Origin: Edaphobacter modestus
GTDB taxonomy: Bacteria; Acidobacteriota; Terriglobia; Terriglobales; Acidobacteriaceae
Direction of reading: 5' to 3'
Assembly (NCBI RefSeq): GCF_004217555.1
Contig: NZ_SHKW01000001.1
Location: 682,001 to 746,000, forward strand
DNA: 64,000 nt
Program-made: the position numbers and the translations under genes
The notes under the pieces: generated by a model
Told to the model about the DNA's origin: nothing
Databases searched by the model: none
Seen by the model: the letters and a program-made list of their open reading frames with translations, nothing else
In this document: positions 9,012 through 18,370 of the stretch, piece after piece
How the letters are laid out: each line of letters begins with the position of its first letter
Numbering within the stretch: the first letter of the stretch is position 1

Positions 9012-10186
9012 CAGCGACGATCTCCATTATGGGTTCGGAACAAAACCAGCGCGGTCATATCGTCGGATTGGTCATGTCCGTCTGAGAATTCCTCCAATGT
9101 ACGCCAGAGGGATCTCAGCGTTTGCTCTGCGTCTGTCTCACTGCAGGCGAGAAATGTTTCCAGCAGACGGGATTCTCCAAACTCTTCTTCGCCACAGAAG
9201 ATCTCAGTGATGCCGTCAGTGTAGACCAGAAGCCTCGTTCCAGGATTCAACGAAAGCGTCTCGGTGACATAATTTGAAAAAGGAAGCATGCCGATAGGAG
9301 TACCCGAGGCTGCAATCTTGTAAACAGACCCGTCTCGAACAAGAAATGCTGGATTGTGCCCGGCATTCAGCATTTCCAGGGTGTGAGTCGAAGGACTGAG
9401 ACGAAGGAGAATCGCTGTCACATAACGCCTTCGAGCCTCTAGTCCCTCGCCGTAGTGAAGCAGATTCATGCGCGTAGCTATCTCGTGAAGACTCAGCTCC
9501 GCGTGAACCATGGCGCGGAATGCGGAGCGGAACGAAGCCCCAACTAAAGCTGATGCAAGGCCTTTCCCTGCAACATCTGCGACAACAAGCACGACGTCAC
9601 CGCTGGGCATGGGGACGATGTCGAAATAGTCTCCTCCGACCTCGTAACAGGTAACTGAATGAGCAGCGAGGTGGTAACCCAGAATTTCAGGCATATCCTG
9701 AGGAGTTAAACCAAGCTGAACCTGACGTGCCGCGGCGAGGTCGCTCTCGACACGCTGCCACTGAAGAGCCCGTTGGTGAAATCGCGCATTTTCGATCGCC
9801 ACAGCTGCCTGCAATGCGAGTGATTCAAGAAAGTCCGTCTCGTCGAGATCGAGAATGCGACCGCCCGGCACGAGAACAACCAACTCAGTAAAAAGCATGC
9901 CGCTCTTGTTTCGCAGTGGAAAGCGGAGCAGCGATTGAGCATCCTTTGTTGAGGTAATGCGGCCCGCCCGGATCGATTCCTGTAGTGTGGACGACACATC
10001 ACCATAGTTCTGAGGAAATTCTGTAAAGAAAGCGCCGGTAAGCTCCAACTCGCGAACAACGATCTGCAAAGCAATATCAAGAACCTCATCCAAATCGATG
10101 GTCGAGTGAAGTTGCCGGCTAGCCTCCAAAAGAGCCTGCAAGCGAATGACTTGTTGCTGTGCCAGGATTGCTTCACTGATTTCCAT
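9011..10186 (-). CDS. GAF-SpoIIE (PP2C) protein serine phosphatase, RsbU-like
   Basis: A 391-residue protein with an N-terminal coiled stretch and a GAF-like sensor domain (about residues 10-145), a linker helix (QWQRVESDLAAARQVQLGL) and a PP2C/SpoIIE domain (about 165-385). Metal-binding acidic residues are visible in VGGDYFDI, VVADVAGKGL, VYTDGITE and GHDQSDDMTAL. In the family this phosphatase dephosphorylates the STAS antagonist and so activates the switch; the GAF domain probably senses an internal signal. It is the first gene of the cassette. Confidence 0.9.
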   Translation of the reverse strand: MEISEAILAQQQVIRLQALLEASRQLHSTIDLDEVLDIALQIVVRELELTGAFFTEFPQNYGDVSSTLQESIRAGRITSTKDAQSLLRFPLRNKSGMLFTELVVLVPGGRILDLDETDFLESLALQAAVAIENARFHQRALQWQRVESDLAAARQVQLGLTPQDMPEILGYHLAAHSVTCYEVGGDYFDIVPMPSGDVVLVVADVAGKGLASALVGASFRSAFRAMVHAELSLHEIATRMNLLHYGEGLEARRRYVTAILLRLSPSTHTLEMLNAGHNPAFLVRDGSVYKIAASGTPIGMLPFSNYVTETLSLNPGTRLLVYTDGITEIFCGEEEFGESRLLETFLACSETDAEQTLRSLWRTLEEFSDGHDQSDDMTALVLFRTHNGDRR

Positions 10187-10769
10187 CGCGTCCCCTTAAG
10201 GAGGTGAAGACGGTGTGTGCAAGAGTATATGCCACATCTGCTCGACTTTGGTCCGCAAGTGGCTTGCTGGCAAATCTTCAAGGTCTGATGGTTCCGAACG
10301 AAACATAGTTTGAATGAGGGGTTATCAAAGGTTTTTACAGTCCGGCATGGTCTGATAGGGAAAATCTCATACGCTTCCTGAACGGGTGCAAACAGGGCAT
10401 CATTGCGTTTCTTACTCTCTCGGACAAAGATAGGGGGTGTGAAATGGGGGGCGATATCTCTAATGGGTTCTTCCTGATAGTTAGTGATCGTAACGCTGTG
10501 CTGAAAGGATAAAGGGTGCGATGATGAACACACATCGCAGAAAGCCCGAACCTTTCCAACCTCGCCCCAGATAGACTTATTTTCCCTCGCGCAATGCAGT
10601 TTTCTGCATAATTTCAAACCGAAGTCAAATAATGAGCTGACAAAACCTCAGAGAGTTCGGTTAGCAACGTGCATATATCTCTCTCAGACCATCCAGGCCA
10701 GCTCAGCTATATGAAATATGCGCAGCGCATTCAGCGCCGCCGAAGTCATCCGCCTAACGGAGAATATCG
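10187..10769. other. 583-bp intergenic region between divergent units
   Basis: Separates the partner-switching cassette from the PEP-CTERM gene on the other strand and must hold both promoters. Short open frames on the minus strand have no recognisable product. The AAGGAGGTGA at 10197-10206 on the plus strand is not followed by a start codon at a usable distance. Confidence 0.5.
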
Positions 10770-11357
10770 ATGCGAATGTTTCGCTTCTTTTTTGCACTCG
10801 CCCTGATCTGTGGACTCTCTAGCGCCGCTAAAGCCGACCAAGCGGACTTTCGCCTGGTTATTCTGGATCCCGATTACATTACACATCCAATCTTTTCTAC
10901 GCCTTACGAATTCTCGTTCGCACCGTGCGTCGATGGCCAGTTGCCGACGAATGTTGTCAGCTCGTATCAGGGCTGTTTCTCGGGGGTGAATCGGACCGGG
11001 AACGATTGGGTAGGTGTCGAGATGGTCGTAAGCAACACAGACGATCTCGGAAGCCAGCCTGCATCGTGCGCACTCGATGGTAGTGAAGATATATATTCCG
11101 CGACAAATTGCGGCCTCTCGCTCGATGAATCGCGCTATATCCTCAACTTTTCGATAGGAAATATCCCCAATAACGGGACCTTTGTAATCGCAGAAGACGG
11201 GGTTGACCCCTCCTTGTTTCCGACCGTGTCTCTTGTTGCGATTACTTCACCTGTCCCGGAGCCGTCTTCGCTTCTATTTCTATCGACTGGTTTCTTCTGT
11301 GCTGTGCTTTTCTTGCTCTGGCGAAACAGCTTCCTCACGCGTCTCTCTAACCTTTAG
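10770..11357 (+). CDS. PEP-CTERM sorting-domain protein
   Basis: A 195-residue exported protein. A signal peptide covers residues 1-22 (FFALALICGLSSAAKA). The middle part has no recognised domain but carries several Cys residues. The C-terminus is a complete PEP-CTERM signal: VPEPSSLLFLSTG, a hydrophobic helix, and a basic tail (WRNSFLTRLSNL). Such proteins are processed by exosortase and usually end at the surface or in exopolysaccharide. GGAGAATATCG precedes the ATG. It sits alone between two phosphatase loci; no exosortase is visible in the window. Confidence 0.85.
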   Translation: MRMFRFFFALALICGLSSAAKADQADFRLVILDPDYITHPIFSTPYEFSFAPCVDGQLPTNVVSSYQGCFSGVNRTGNDWVGVEMVVSNTDDLGSQPASCALDGSEDIYSATNCGLSLDESRYILNFSIGNIPNNGTFVIAEDGVDPSLFPTVSLVAITSPVPEPSSLLFLSTGFFCAVLFLLWRNSFLTRLSNL

Positions 11358-11596
11358 AATTATTACCGTCTGGTCCCCAACATTGCCCATGCTCAGCGGA
11401 GAGGACTTGCGCAGCACAGCGTAAGTTTCTCTCCCTTTGCTCGATTGCTCGGTTTCGAGTAGAACGAAGAGCTACAATTCTCTCCCTCGAAGTCAGCGGC
11501 ATTTTTTCGGGTTCTGTCCCTTCCTGAACGTCGTCGAATGCTGTTTTTATTGTGTGCCGCTGATATTCACTGAATCTGTCGCAGAAAGAGCATTCT

Positions 11597-13675
11597 ATGC
11601 ATCGTGCCGGCCTGACGTTTCTGCTGCTGTGCTCTACCCTGTATTGCACGCAATCTCAAACCGCCCCTGCCGAAATTATCAATGGTCATTCCGCGCCGGG
11701 AGAAACCATCGTTCAAGTCAAGTTGGGAGAATCGTCGGTAGAACTTGCCGGTCCTTGGAAGTTTCGCATCGGAGACGATATGGCTTGGGCTCAAGTTGAT
11801 TTCGACGATTCAAACTGGGATTCGATGGATCTTACTCCGCCTCCAGGATCTGCAGATGCGACCCTTGGAATCAGTGGATATATACCTGGATGGACCGCCC
11901 GTGGCTACGCTGGTCACTCGGGCTTCGCCTGGTACAGGCTGAAGATCGATATAACAGGTGCAAACCGTAGACCTGCGATAAAGATGCCAGCAATGGCCGA
12001 TGATGCGTATCAGGTCTTCGTGAACGGACAGCAAATTGGCGAAATGGGAAAATTCGTCGGAAACCGCGTGACGGCATATAGTTCGCTGCCTCAATCGTTT
12101 CGCCTGCCAAAAGGAGTTGGTGATGGAAAAGCATCCATAGCAATACGTATGTGGATGGACAGCGCCACGCCGTTTAATAGTCCCGATGCAGGTGGTCTTC
12201 ATGGGCCTCCCGTACTCGGATATGCAACAGTGATGGAGGCGCTGGTTCGATTGGACTACGACGATATTGCCCATGACATTGGAATAGGCTTTCTTGAAGC
12301 ACTGATTTTGATCATGGCACTCGTGATGGCCCTGGCCCTGTTCTGGCTGGACCGCAAGGAAAGTGCCTATCTCTGGCTGGCTTTGGTGTGCTTGGTCACG
12401 CTCGTGCGCAACTCCATTGTGCTTTTTGTAAACTTTACTCCCCTGATGGGCCAGACATTGGCGGTCATTCTTACGGATGTAATTCTTGCTCCAGTTCGAA
12501 TTGGCCTGTGGGTATTGTTTTGGGGATATTGGTTCCGCCTACGTCGCATCGGCATTCTGCACCGCCTTGTGTGGCCACTGGTCGTCACGCTCATGATAGG
12601 GACCGCTATGCTACGTCCCCCTTTATATGGCCTGATTATTCCAGTCCATGATGCAAATTACATTGCGCCACTGCTACTCATCGTCAAACTTGCACTGGGC
12701 GTCTTGTTATTTGTGGTTGCATTCCGCGGATTTGCGAGACATATAGCGGGGGGGTGGTTTGTCGCTATCGCCGTCTTGCTTGTAGTCGCCGCGAACTACC
12801 AGAGAGAATTGCGCCTCATTCATGTAAAAGTATCATTTTTGTTCCTGGGATTTCTTATTCAGCTTGGAACCGTGGCAACCATACTTTCTCTCCTCGTCAT
12901 CACGGCCTTACTATTGCGGAGATTCGTGCACTCGCAACGTTTGAAAGAACAATGGAAGATGGAGATTCAGCAGGCACGTCATGTTCAGGAGGTCTTGATT
13001 CCGCAAAAGCTGCCTCAGGTAAAAGGCCTTCACATTGAGAGTGAATATCATCCGGCGCGTGAAGTTGGAGGGGACTTCTTTCAGATTCTACCGAACGAGG
13101 AAGAAGGAACCGTATTGATCGTTGTAGGAGATGTTACGGGAAAAGGGCTACAGGCCGGGATGCTGGTTGCTTTGATCGTTGGGGCGATTCGCGCAGCCGT
13201 GCAACATAGCTCAAATCCGCTAGAGATTCTTCGTGAGATTAACGAGCAGTTGTGCGAACGCCAACACGCCAGCGCAACCTGTTTAATCCTGCGAATTGAT
13301 CCAGACGGGAAGGTGATTCTAGCCAATGCCGGCCAACAGCCCCCTTACCTTAACGGGATAGAGCTTGAGATGGAGGGCGCTTTGCCAGTAGGCACTATTT
13401 CTGATCCGGAGTTTTCAACTGCAGTACTCACCTTAGAGCAAAATGATTCTCTGATCCTGATGTCGGATGGTGTCGTCGAAGCTCAGAACCACCAAGGCAT
13501 ATTGTTTGGTTTTGAAAGAGTCAATGAAATGCTGCGACAGCGGGCTAGTCCGAGAGAGATTGCGCAGGCAGCGAAGGAGTTTGGCCAGGAGGATGACATT
13601 CTGGTGCTTCAGGTGAGAAGAGAAGCGACGCAGAGTGTGCGATTACATTTGGAGCCGCAATTTACAATGCAGTAA
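11597..13675 (+). CDS. Membrane-bound SpoIIE-type phosphatase with periplasmic beta-sandwich domain
   Basis: A 692-residue protein. A signal peptide (1-20) is followed by a galactose-binding-like beta-sandwich domain (about 45-205; VELAGPWKFRIGDD, FDDSNWDSMDL), then about seven membrane helices (roughly 225-445), a coiled linker (EIQQARHVQEVLIPQ) and a PP2C/SpoIIE catalytic domain (about 475-680). Acidic metal ligands appear in VGGDFFQI, VVGDVTGKGL, LMSDGVVE and GQEDDIL. The order resembles 7TMR-DISM sensors, in which the extracytoplasmic domain binds a ligand, often a sugar. It probably dephosphorylates a STAS protein, possibly the one at 8172, but this is inference. It seems monocistronic. 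Confidence 0.88.
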   Translation: MHRAGLTFLLLCSTLYCTQSQTAPAEIINGHSAPGETIVQVKLGESSVELAGPWKFRIGDDMAWAQVDFDDSNWDSMDLTPPPGSADATLGISGYIPGWTARGYAGHSGFAWYRLKIDITGANRRPAIKMPAMADDAYQVFVNGQQIGEMGKFVGNRVTAYSSLPQSFRLPKGVGDGKASIAIRMWMDSATPFNSPDAGGLHGPPVLGYATVMEALVRLDYDDIAHDIGIGFLEALILIMALVMALALFWLDRKESAYLWLALVCLVTLVRNSIVLFVNFTPLMGQTLAVILTDVILAPVRIGLWVLFWGYWFRLRRIGILHRLVWPLVVTLMIGTAMLRPPLYGLIIPVHDANYIAPLLLIVKLALGVLLFVVAFRGFARHIAGGWFVAIAVLLVVAANYQRELRLIHVKVSFLFLGFLIQLGTVATILSLLVITALLLRRFVHSQRLKEQWKMEIQQARHVQEVLIPQKLPQVKGLHIESEYHPAREVGGDFFQILPNEEEGTVLIVVGDVTGKGLQAGMLVALIVGAIRAAVQHSSNPLEILREINEQLCERQHASATCLILRIDPDGKVILANAGQQPPYLNGIELEMEGALPVGTISDPEFSTAVLTLEQNDSLILMSDGVVEAQNHQGILFGFERVNEMLRQRASPREIAQAAKEFGQEDDILVLQVRREATQSVRLHLEPQFTMQ

Positions 13676-13756
13676 CTATTCGGTATTTCCACCCCAAACC
13701 CCGTGTATCTTCTTATCCGCCACGGTTATCGGTGGTAAGTTCGTTGGTCGGTGCGG

Positions 13757-13960
13757 CTATTTAGGGACCATACCTCCCCAACCGGACCACGTCGACGGGT
13801 TCAGAACGCGCGATCGAACAGTTGCACGAATTTTGACATTGTCCCCGAGCGTTGCCTTGAGTTTTTCGAGCAAAGGCTTGAGTGTTGCGGCTTTTTCAGG
13901 TTCGGCTCGTCCTTGAGATCTTCGCTGCTCGCTGAGGTCTTGTTGACAGCCCTTGAAATC
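13757..13960 (-). pseudogene. Possible htpG (Hsp90) C-terminal remnant
   Basis: One frame contains LKPLLEKLKATLGDNVK followed by RATVRSRVL, resembling the start of the HtpG C-terminal dimerisation domain (typically LLEKLKEALGDKVKDVRVSHRL). The SPACLV-type sequence that should follow is missing and the flanks are unrelated. The match is short and could be chance; no other part of htpG is visible nearby. Confidence 0.35.
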
Positions 13961-14042
13961 AATATCGAATCTAGGTAAACATGCCTCTCGAAACCGCAGG
14001 ATTTCCAGCCACGGAGAGTCTTGCCAACGCCAGGCGAATGCC

Positions 14043-14077
14043 AAAGGCCGTACGCCATAGTCGGTAGTACGGCCTTT
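14043..14077 (-). terminator. Hairpin terminator of the downstream-facing gene
   Basis: A perfect 11-bp inverted repeat (AAAGGCCGTAC / GTACGGCCTTT) with a 13-nt loop lies 37 bp past the stop of the gene at 14114-14818. The short T run suggests a modest terminator, possibly bidirectional. Confidence 0.6.
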
Positions 14078-14113
14078 CCTGCCTAATTCGAGTATCGCTC
14101 TAAGCCAATAGAC

Positions 14114-14818
14114 CTAGTTTCCCTGCATCTGCATCTGATGCACCTTATAGCCGTTCTCGATACTGAGGCGTCTTATAACTGTAAGCCCGTCACTGCCAAG
14201 TAGAAACGTGGTGCCTGTTTCATCGTTAGTCACCCGATGTTTCACGTTCTTGACTGTAGCGAGTTGAGTCGGGTCAGACCCGGCGACATCGATCACCTGG
14301 TAGTCCCGTGCATCTGCAGGGACGTACGTGTGGGCTATGCTCGTGACGAGGAGACCGCTCTCCGGCAAGATCTCAGCCGGATCAAGATCTGTCACGGTCG
14401 AGATCATCCGAAGCACAGGCCTCTTGGTCTTGCGTAGATCGAGCACGGCTTCCTTCTGGCTGTCACGAAAATATACAAGTTCAGCATGTTCGCCGAGAGG
14501 ACGAACGAAATCAAAAGCGCTGTCTGTTGCCAAGAGCGTGCTCACTACCAGCTTGATGCGAGCCGGATCCGTAACATCAAAGACTGATAGACGAGCGCCC
14601 TGTTGCTGCTCGACATAGAGATACGTGCTTCCTGTATTGTCCGAGTGAAGGAAGAGTGAGTTGCCCGGTGTCTGAGCCTGTTCCGGAAGATCGCGAGATT
14701 CCATGACTACCAGTTCCTTCGACCTCGAGTGGGTCTCCGCCTCTGCTGGCGATGTGGGTAGAATTGGTGTCATGACAACTAAGCCAAGTGCGAGTGCGGA
14801 TTTGACGATGTTGTTCAT
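14114..14818 (-). CDS. Secreted propeller-like repeat protein, function unknown
   Basis: A 234-residue protein with a signal peptide (about 1-27, ending AEA). The body has repeats of the form LSVFDVTDPARIKLV and YQVIDVAGSDPTQLATVKNV, as in LVIVD-type or YVTN-type beta-propeller proteins, but is too short for a full propeller. No catalytic residues are apparent. It is likely periplasmic or extracellular. It has its own hairpin terminator and is probably monocistronic. Confidence 0.75.
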   Translation of the reverse strand: MNNIVKSALALGLVVMTPILPTSPAEAETHSRSKELVVMESRDLPEQAQTPGNSLFLHSDNTGSTYLYVEQQQGARLSVFDVTDPARIKLVVSTLLATDSAFDFVRPLGEHAELVYFRDSQKEAVLDLRKTKRPVLRMISTVTDLDPAEILPESGLLVTSIAHTYVPADARDYQVIDVAGSDPTQLATVKNVKHRVTNDETGTTFLLGSDGLTVIRRLSIENGYKVHQMQMQGN

Positions 14819-15139
14819 GGTGTTTCTCCTTTCGAAATCCAGTTTGATTCCACAAAGGCGGACATGTCCAAGTAGTAAAAGTGATCCCGTATAAGCAAGG
14901 AACTCTTCGAATCGATATCAGAACCCTGCTTATATGGCACAAGAATTTGTGAAGTACTCTCCAGCAATTCTGGACTCCAATGAGCGGCGAATGCAGCAAG
15001 GGCTTTGTGATGTTGACCATCTGCACACAGCTTACAGTCTTCCCGTAATCCGTTCCCGGCTTCGAATCAATCACCTCACGGATTCTGTTTGACAGTGTTC
15101 ACTACAGCAAGGCTTTGCAACTCTCCGAAAAGCGTTTTG
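14819..15139. other. 321-bp gap, no gene seen
   Basis: No coding region or RNA recognised. It presumably holds the promoter of the gene at 14114-14818 and the 3' end of the SDR transcript. Confidence 0.5.
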
Positions 15140-16141
15140 CTAAACGTTGTTCGCACTGTCGCCGCCTGTTACGTCATAGGTAGCTCCTGAGACCATGCGC
15201 GCCGCGTCAGACGCTAGGAACACAACGACCGGCGCCATCTCTGCCGGATCGATCCACGGCACGCCCAGAATCGATTTGTTCTGCAGCACCTTACGAGCCG
15301 CTTCTTCGTCCACTGCCTTGTCGCCCGTTGGCGTGCGTCCCGCCACCTGCAGAGCTTGCTCGTACCGTTCCTCATGGCGTGTCAGCGGGGTATCAATGAG
15401 TCCTGGCACAAGGCAGTTCACCGTGACGCCATGCCTGCCCAATTCCATCGCCGCAGATTTCATCAAGCCGATGATGCCCCACTTTGAAGCCGAATAAGCG
15501 GAGCCGTTCAGCGTGCCGTGTCTTCCCTGGGTTGATGTGGTCATGATGATCCGGCCGTGTTCCTGCTGAACCATATACGGGGCGAAGGCGCGCACGGCGT
15601 TTGCGGTGCCCGTTAGATTGACGTCAATTTGGATGTGCCAATCGGCATCTTCCATCTGGAGCAACGGACGGAACGCCTGAATACCAGCATTGGCAAACAG
15701 GATGTCAATATGTCCAAACTCCACGTTGATCTTCTCTGCGGCTCTGCGCAGTGCGGGAAGGTCGCGCTGGTCCAGCACCAAGCTCCTCCACTCGACGCCT
15801 TCGCTCTTAACCATTTCACCGGTCTGATCGAGTTCGGCACGAGTAGCAGGTTCCACTCCCGAACGCGGATCGACAACGGCACAGATGTCGATTCCAACCA
15901 CGTGCGCACCACAATGCGCCAGAGCCACCGCCGCTGAACGGCCAATCCCGCGTGCCGCTCCGGTTACTACAGCGACTCTGCCATTGAGAATGCGTCCCCA
16001 AGGCTCTGTCTTCGCCTGTGTCATTTGACCCTCCGAGTTTCTCGTGAGTGAAAGCGCGCTCAGCGCCGCTGATCCGGTTGCCAGGAAGGTCCTGCGCGAT
16101 AAGGTTCCCTTTGCTGGCTGTTGCTCTCCATTTCCTTGCAT
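15140..16141 (-). CDS. SDR-family NAD(P)-dependent oxidoreductase with Tat-like leader
   Basis: A 333-residue protein when started at 16141, where GGAGG lies five bases upstream; an in-frame ATG at 16249 lacks this. The N-terminus has a twin-arginine-like leader (LSRRTFLATGSAALSAL), unusual for an SDR. The Rossmann fold follows: cofactor motif TGAARGIG, NAG motif (LFANAGI), active-site Ser and YSASK, then the PGLIDT region and the C-terminal GATYDVTGGDS. It should oxidise or reduce a small alcohol or carbonyl compound; the substrate is unknown. The neighbouring AraC regulator and bicupin suggest a shared response to an aromatic or carbonyl compound. If the leader is functional the enzyme would be exported folded with its cofactor. 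Confidence 0.88.
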   Translation of the reverse strand: MQGNGEQQPAKGTLSRRTFLATGSAALSALSLTRNSEGQMTQAKTEPWGRILNGRVAVVTGAARGIGRSAAVALAHCGAHVVGIDICAVVDPRSGVEPATRAELDQTGEMVKSEGVEWRSLVLDQRDLPALRRAAEKINVEFGHIDILFANAGIQAFRPLLQMEDADWHIQIDVNLTGTANAVRAFAPYMVQQEHGRIIMTTSTQGRHGTLNGSAYSASKWGIIGLMKSAAMELGRHGVTVNCLVPGLIDTPLTRHEERYEQALQVAGRTPTGDKAVDEEAARKVLQNKSILGVPWIDPAEMAPVVVFLASDAARMVSGATYDVTGGDSANNV

Positions 16142-16289
16142 AAGCGCCTCCACTGTCTTATTGACAGTTTGGGAGAATGGAAGGCCACCGAGCTTTCTCA
16201 AAGAGTGCAAAATTTTGGATTCTTCAGGTGTTCTTCTGTCGGCATGCACGAGTCGGCATGCACGAACAGTTACGACGAGACAGAAGCTG

Positions 16290-17180
16290 TCACCGAGAAG
16301 CGGTGAGTGAAGAGCGGAAACGTCCCGGCGTCATCCCTACCAGCTTGCGAAAGGTCGTGATGAACTGGCTCTGGCTGGAGAAGCCACACTGCATCGAAAT
16401 CTCTATGAGCGGCACTCCGTCTTTCTTCAGCAGTTCCTGAGCGTAGGCAATGCGGCGATGGTTCACGTACTGATGTGGAGTGAATCCGGTTGACTCACGA
16501 AAGAGTACGGCGAAGTGCTGCGGGCTTAGTCCAACTACGTCTGCAAGAGATTGAATCGAGAGATCGCGTTCCAGGTCAGCTTCGATGTACTCCCGCACGC
16601 GACGTTCGCGGGCGGGTCCCAAGCCTCCTGTCGCATAAGCTGCCTCGTTTTTTCGTACGGCGTAGGCACGCAACAGGCGCACGCAGAGTGTCGTGACCGC
16701 TGCACTTGCTACAGCGGCATTCAGATGCCCCTTCTCGGACTCCAGGTAAAGCAAACGAGCGAGTTCCTCGATGAGTAGATCTCGAACCAGATACGTGGGT
16801 TGAAGTTCCAAGGAGTCTTGCTGCAAGACGTCCAGGGCAAGCCGCCGGAGAAATTCTCCGCGGATGTAGATGTGTATTAGTGCTGCTCGCCGCTGCCAGA
16901 GTGTCTTGTGCGGAACGTGCGCAGGAATCACAGTGACTGCGTTTCCGATAAACTCCTTGCTTTGGCGGAGCTTTCCCGTTGCACGCCATTCAGCATGCAT
17001 ATGCGCCGGCTCAAGCCCCACGGTCACCTGCACGCAGTCGTGCACATGCTCGTGCCACGTACTGCGCGGCTGTTTGGCCGCATAGACACTGAAGCCTTCT
17101 CCTTCAAACCAGAAGTGATCGTCGGGTAGCGGGTCATTCGCTCCCACTAGAATCATCCGCTCCTGTGATGGCTCTGTCAC
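16290..17180 (-). CDS. AraC-family transcriptional regulator
   Basis: A 296-residue protein with an N-terminal cupin-like sensing domain (about 10-110; HEHVHDCVQVTVG) and a C-terminal double helix-turn-helix DNA-binding domain (about 195-293). The recognition parts are SIQSLADVVGLSPQHFAVLF and GVPLIEISMQCGFSSQSQF, ending in the usual TPGRFR. It is divergent from the bicupin gene and reads towards the SDR gene 148 bp downstream, so it probably controls both. The inducer is unknown. Confidence 0.9.
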   Translation of the reverse strand: MTEPSQERMILVGANDPLPDDHFWFEGEGFSVYAAKQPRSTWHEHVHDCVQVTVGLEPAHMHAEWRATGKLRQSKEFIGNAVTVIPAHVPHKTLWQRRAALIHIYIRGEFLRRLALDVLQQDSLELQPTYLVRDLLIEELARLLYLESEKGHLNAAVASAAVTTLCVRLLRAYAVRKNEAAYATGGLGPARERRVREYIEADLERDLSIQSLADVVGLSPQHFAVLFRESTGFTPHQYVNHRRIAYAQELLKKDGVPLIEISMQCGFSSQSQFITTFRKLVGMTPGRFRSSLTASR

Positions 17181-17334
17181 GCGTTCAGCTCGCTCCTAGG
17201 TCGCCGAAGTTTATCCAATCTAAAGAATCCAAAAAGTGCCGGAAGAACCAAAGATACATAATAAGTCCACGAGAGCCAGACTGTAGCTGAGGTTGGCCGA
17301 CCAACGACTGCACCTCGCGCGAAAGGAGAAACAT

Positions 17335-18279
17335 ATGAATACCGCAATTTCCGCAAAGGTGATCCCGACTGCTGTTCTCACGCAGGATGCCGAGATCTTT
17401 GAGTACAGTAAAGCCGCCGACCCAATCTCTTCCGGAGCGACGCCACGCATCCCGGTTAAGACGTTCTCATCCGAACTCTATGCTACTGGTGCCACACGTG
17501 TTGTGCCACTCGATCTGAGCAAGGAGTTGAAAACTGACTATCCCGTGACAGGTCCAAGCGTGATCGCAAGCTTCGTTCGCATCAAGGCCGGTGAATCGAT
17601 CGCAACTTCAGTTGATGCCACCAGCGAGTTTTTTTACGTCATCAAGGGGAAGGGCCACACCGAGACCGAGAAGGGAGCCATTGAGTGGAACGAAGGCGAC
17701 ATCTTTACGTTGCCCGGCATGGCTGCCGTGCATCATGCCGACGAGGACACCGCCTTTTACATGGTGGACGACTCGCCACTGCTGGCCTATCTGGGCGTGG
17801 AGAAGTCAAAGGACCGTTTTCAGCCGACACTGTACACGCGTGCCATGATCATGACTGAGTTGGAGAAGGCCAAGAATGATCCCAACGCAGGCAAGCGCAG
17901 CCGTGTGAGCGTGCTGCTGGCAAACAAGAACTTCGACCAGACGCTGACCATCACGCATACGCTGTGGTCTATGTTTGGCATCGTGCCTCCTGGAACACGG
18001 CAGCTTCCGCATCGTCATCAGTCCGTCGCGCTCGATTTCGCAGTCGAAGCGAAGCCTGGGGTATACACCCTGATTGGGCCGGAACTGAATGCGGACGGCT
18101 CCATCAAGGACGCTATCCGCGTGGACTGGGTGAAGGGTGCTGCGTTCGTAACGCCAGCCGGCTACTGGCATGAGCACGTCAACGAGTCTGGTGCGGATGC
18201 CTACGTGATGCCCATTCAGGATGCCGGTTTGCACTCCTACCTGCGCACCCTGGACATCCAGTTCTATCTCGAAGACTAA
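17335..18279 (+). CDS. Bicupin protein, dioxygenase-like
   Basis: A 314-residue protein from ATG at 17335, behind a strong AAAGGAGAA site; the frame is open 14 codons further upstream without a better site. It has two cupin domains: the first about 75-155 (EFFYVIKGKGH, EGDIFTLPG), the second about 215-305, with a metal-type motif LPHRHQSVALDF and a late His in GYWHEHVN. Gentisate-dioxygenase-like and related bicupins share this layout, but the substrate cannot be read from the sequence. Divergent from the AraC regulator and followed by its own terminator. Confidence 0.8.
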   Translation: MNTAISAKVIPTAVLTQDAEIFEYSKAADPISSGATPRIPVKTFSSELYATGATRVVPLDLSKELKTDYPVTGPSVIASFVRIKAGESIATSVDATSEFFYVIKGKGHTETEKGAIEWNEGDIFTLPGMAAVHHADEDTAFYMVDDSPLLAYLGVEKSKDRFQPTLYTRAMIMTELEKAKNDPNAGKRSRVSVLLANKNFDQTLTITHTLWSMFGIVPPGTRQLPHRHQSVALDFAVEAKPGVYTLIGPELNADGSIKDAIRVDWVKGAAFVTPAGYWHEHVNESGADAYVMPIQDAGLHSYLRTLDIQFYLED

Positions 18280-18297
18280 CGCTGTTTAAGGCCTCCT

Positions 18298-18332
18298 GCT
18301 GTAGCCCATCTCTCGGCCTACAGCTTTTCTTT
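18298..18332 (+). terminator. Rho-independent terminator of the bicupin gene
   Basis: A 7-bp stem GCTGTAG / CTACAGC with a 13-nt loop is followed immediately by TTTTCTTT, 19 bp after the stop codon. Confidence 0.75.
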
Positions 18333-18370
18333 GCGCATCCTCGGAGTCGTCCATCTCTGAACTCATCCTC

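Noticed and set aside
10197..10206. Perfect AAGGAGGTGA on the plus strand
   Set aside because: No start codon or coding frame follows at a usable distance; the real genes there start on the minus strand.
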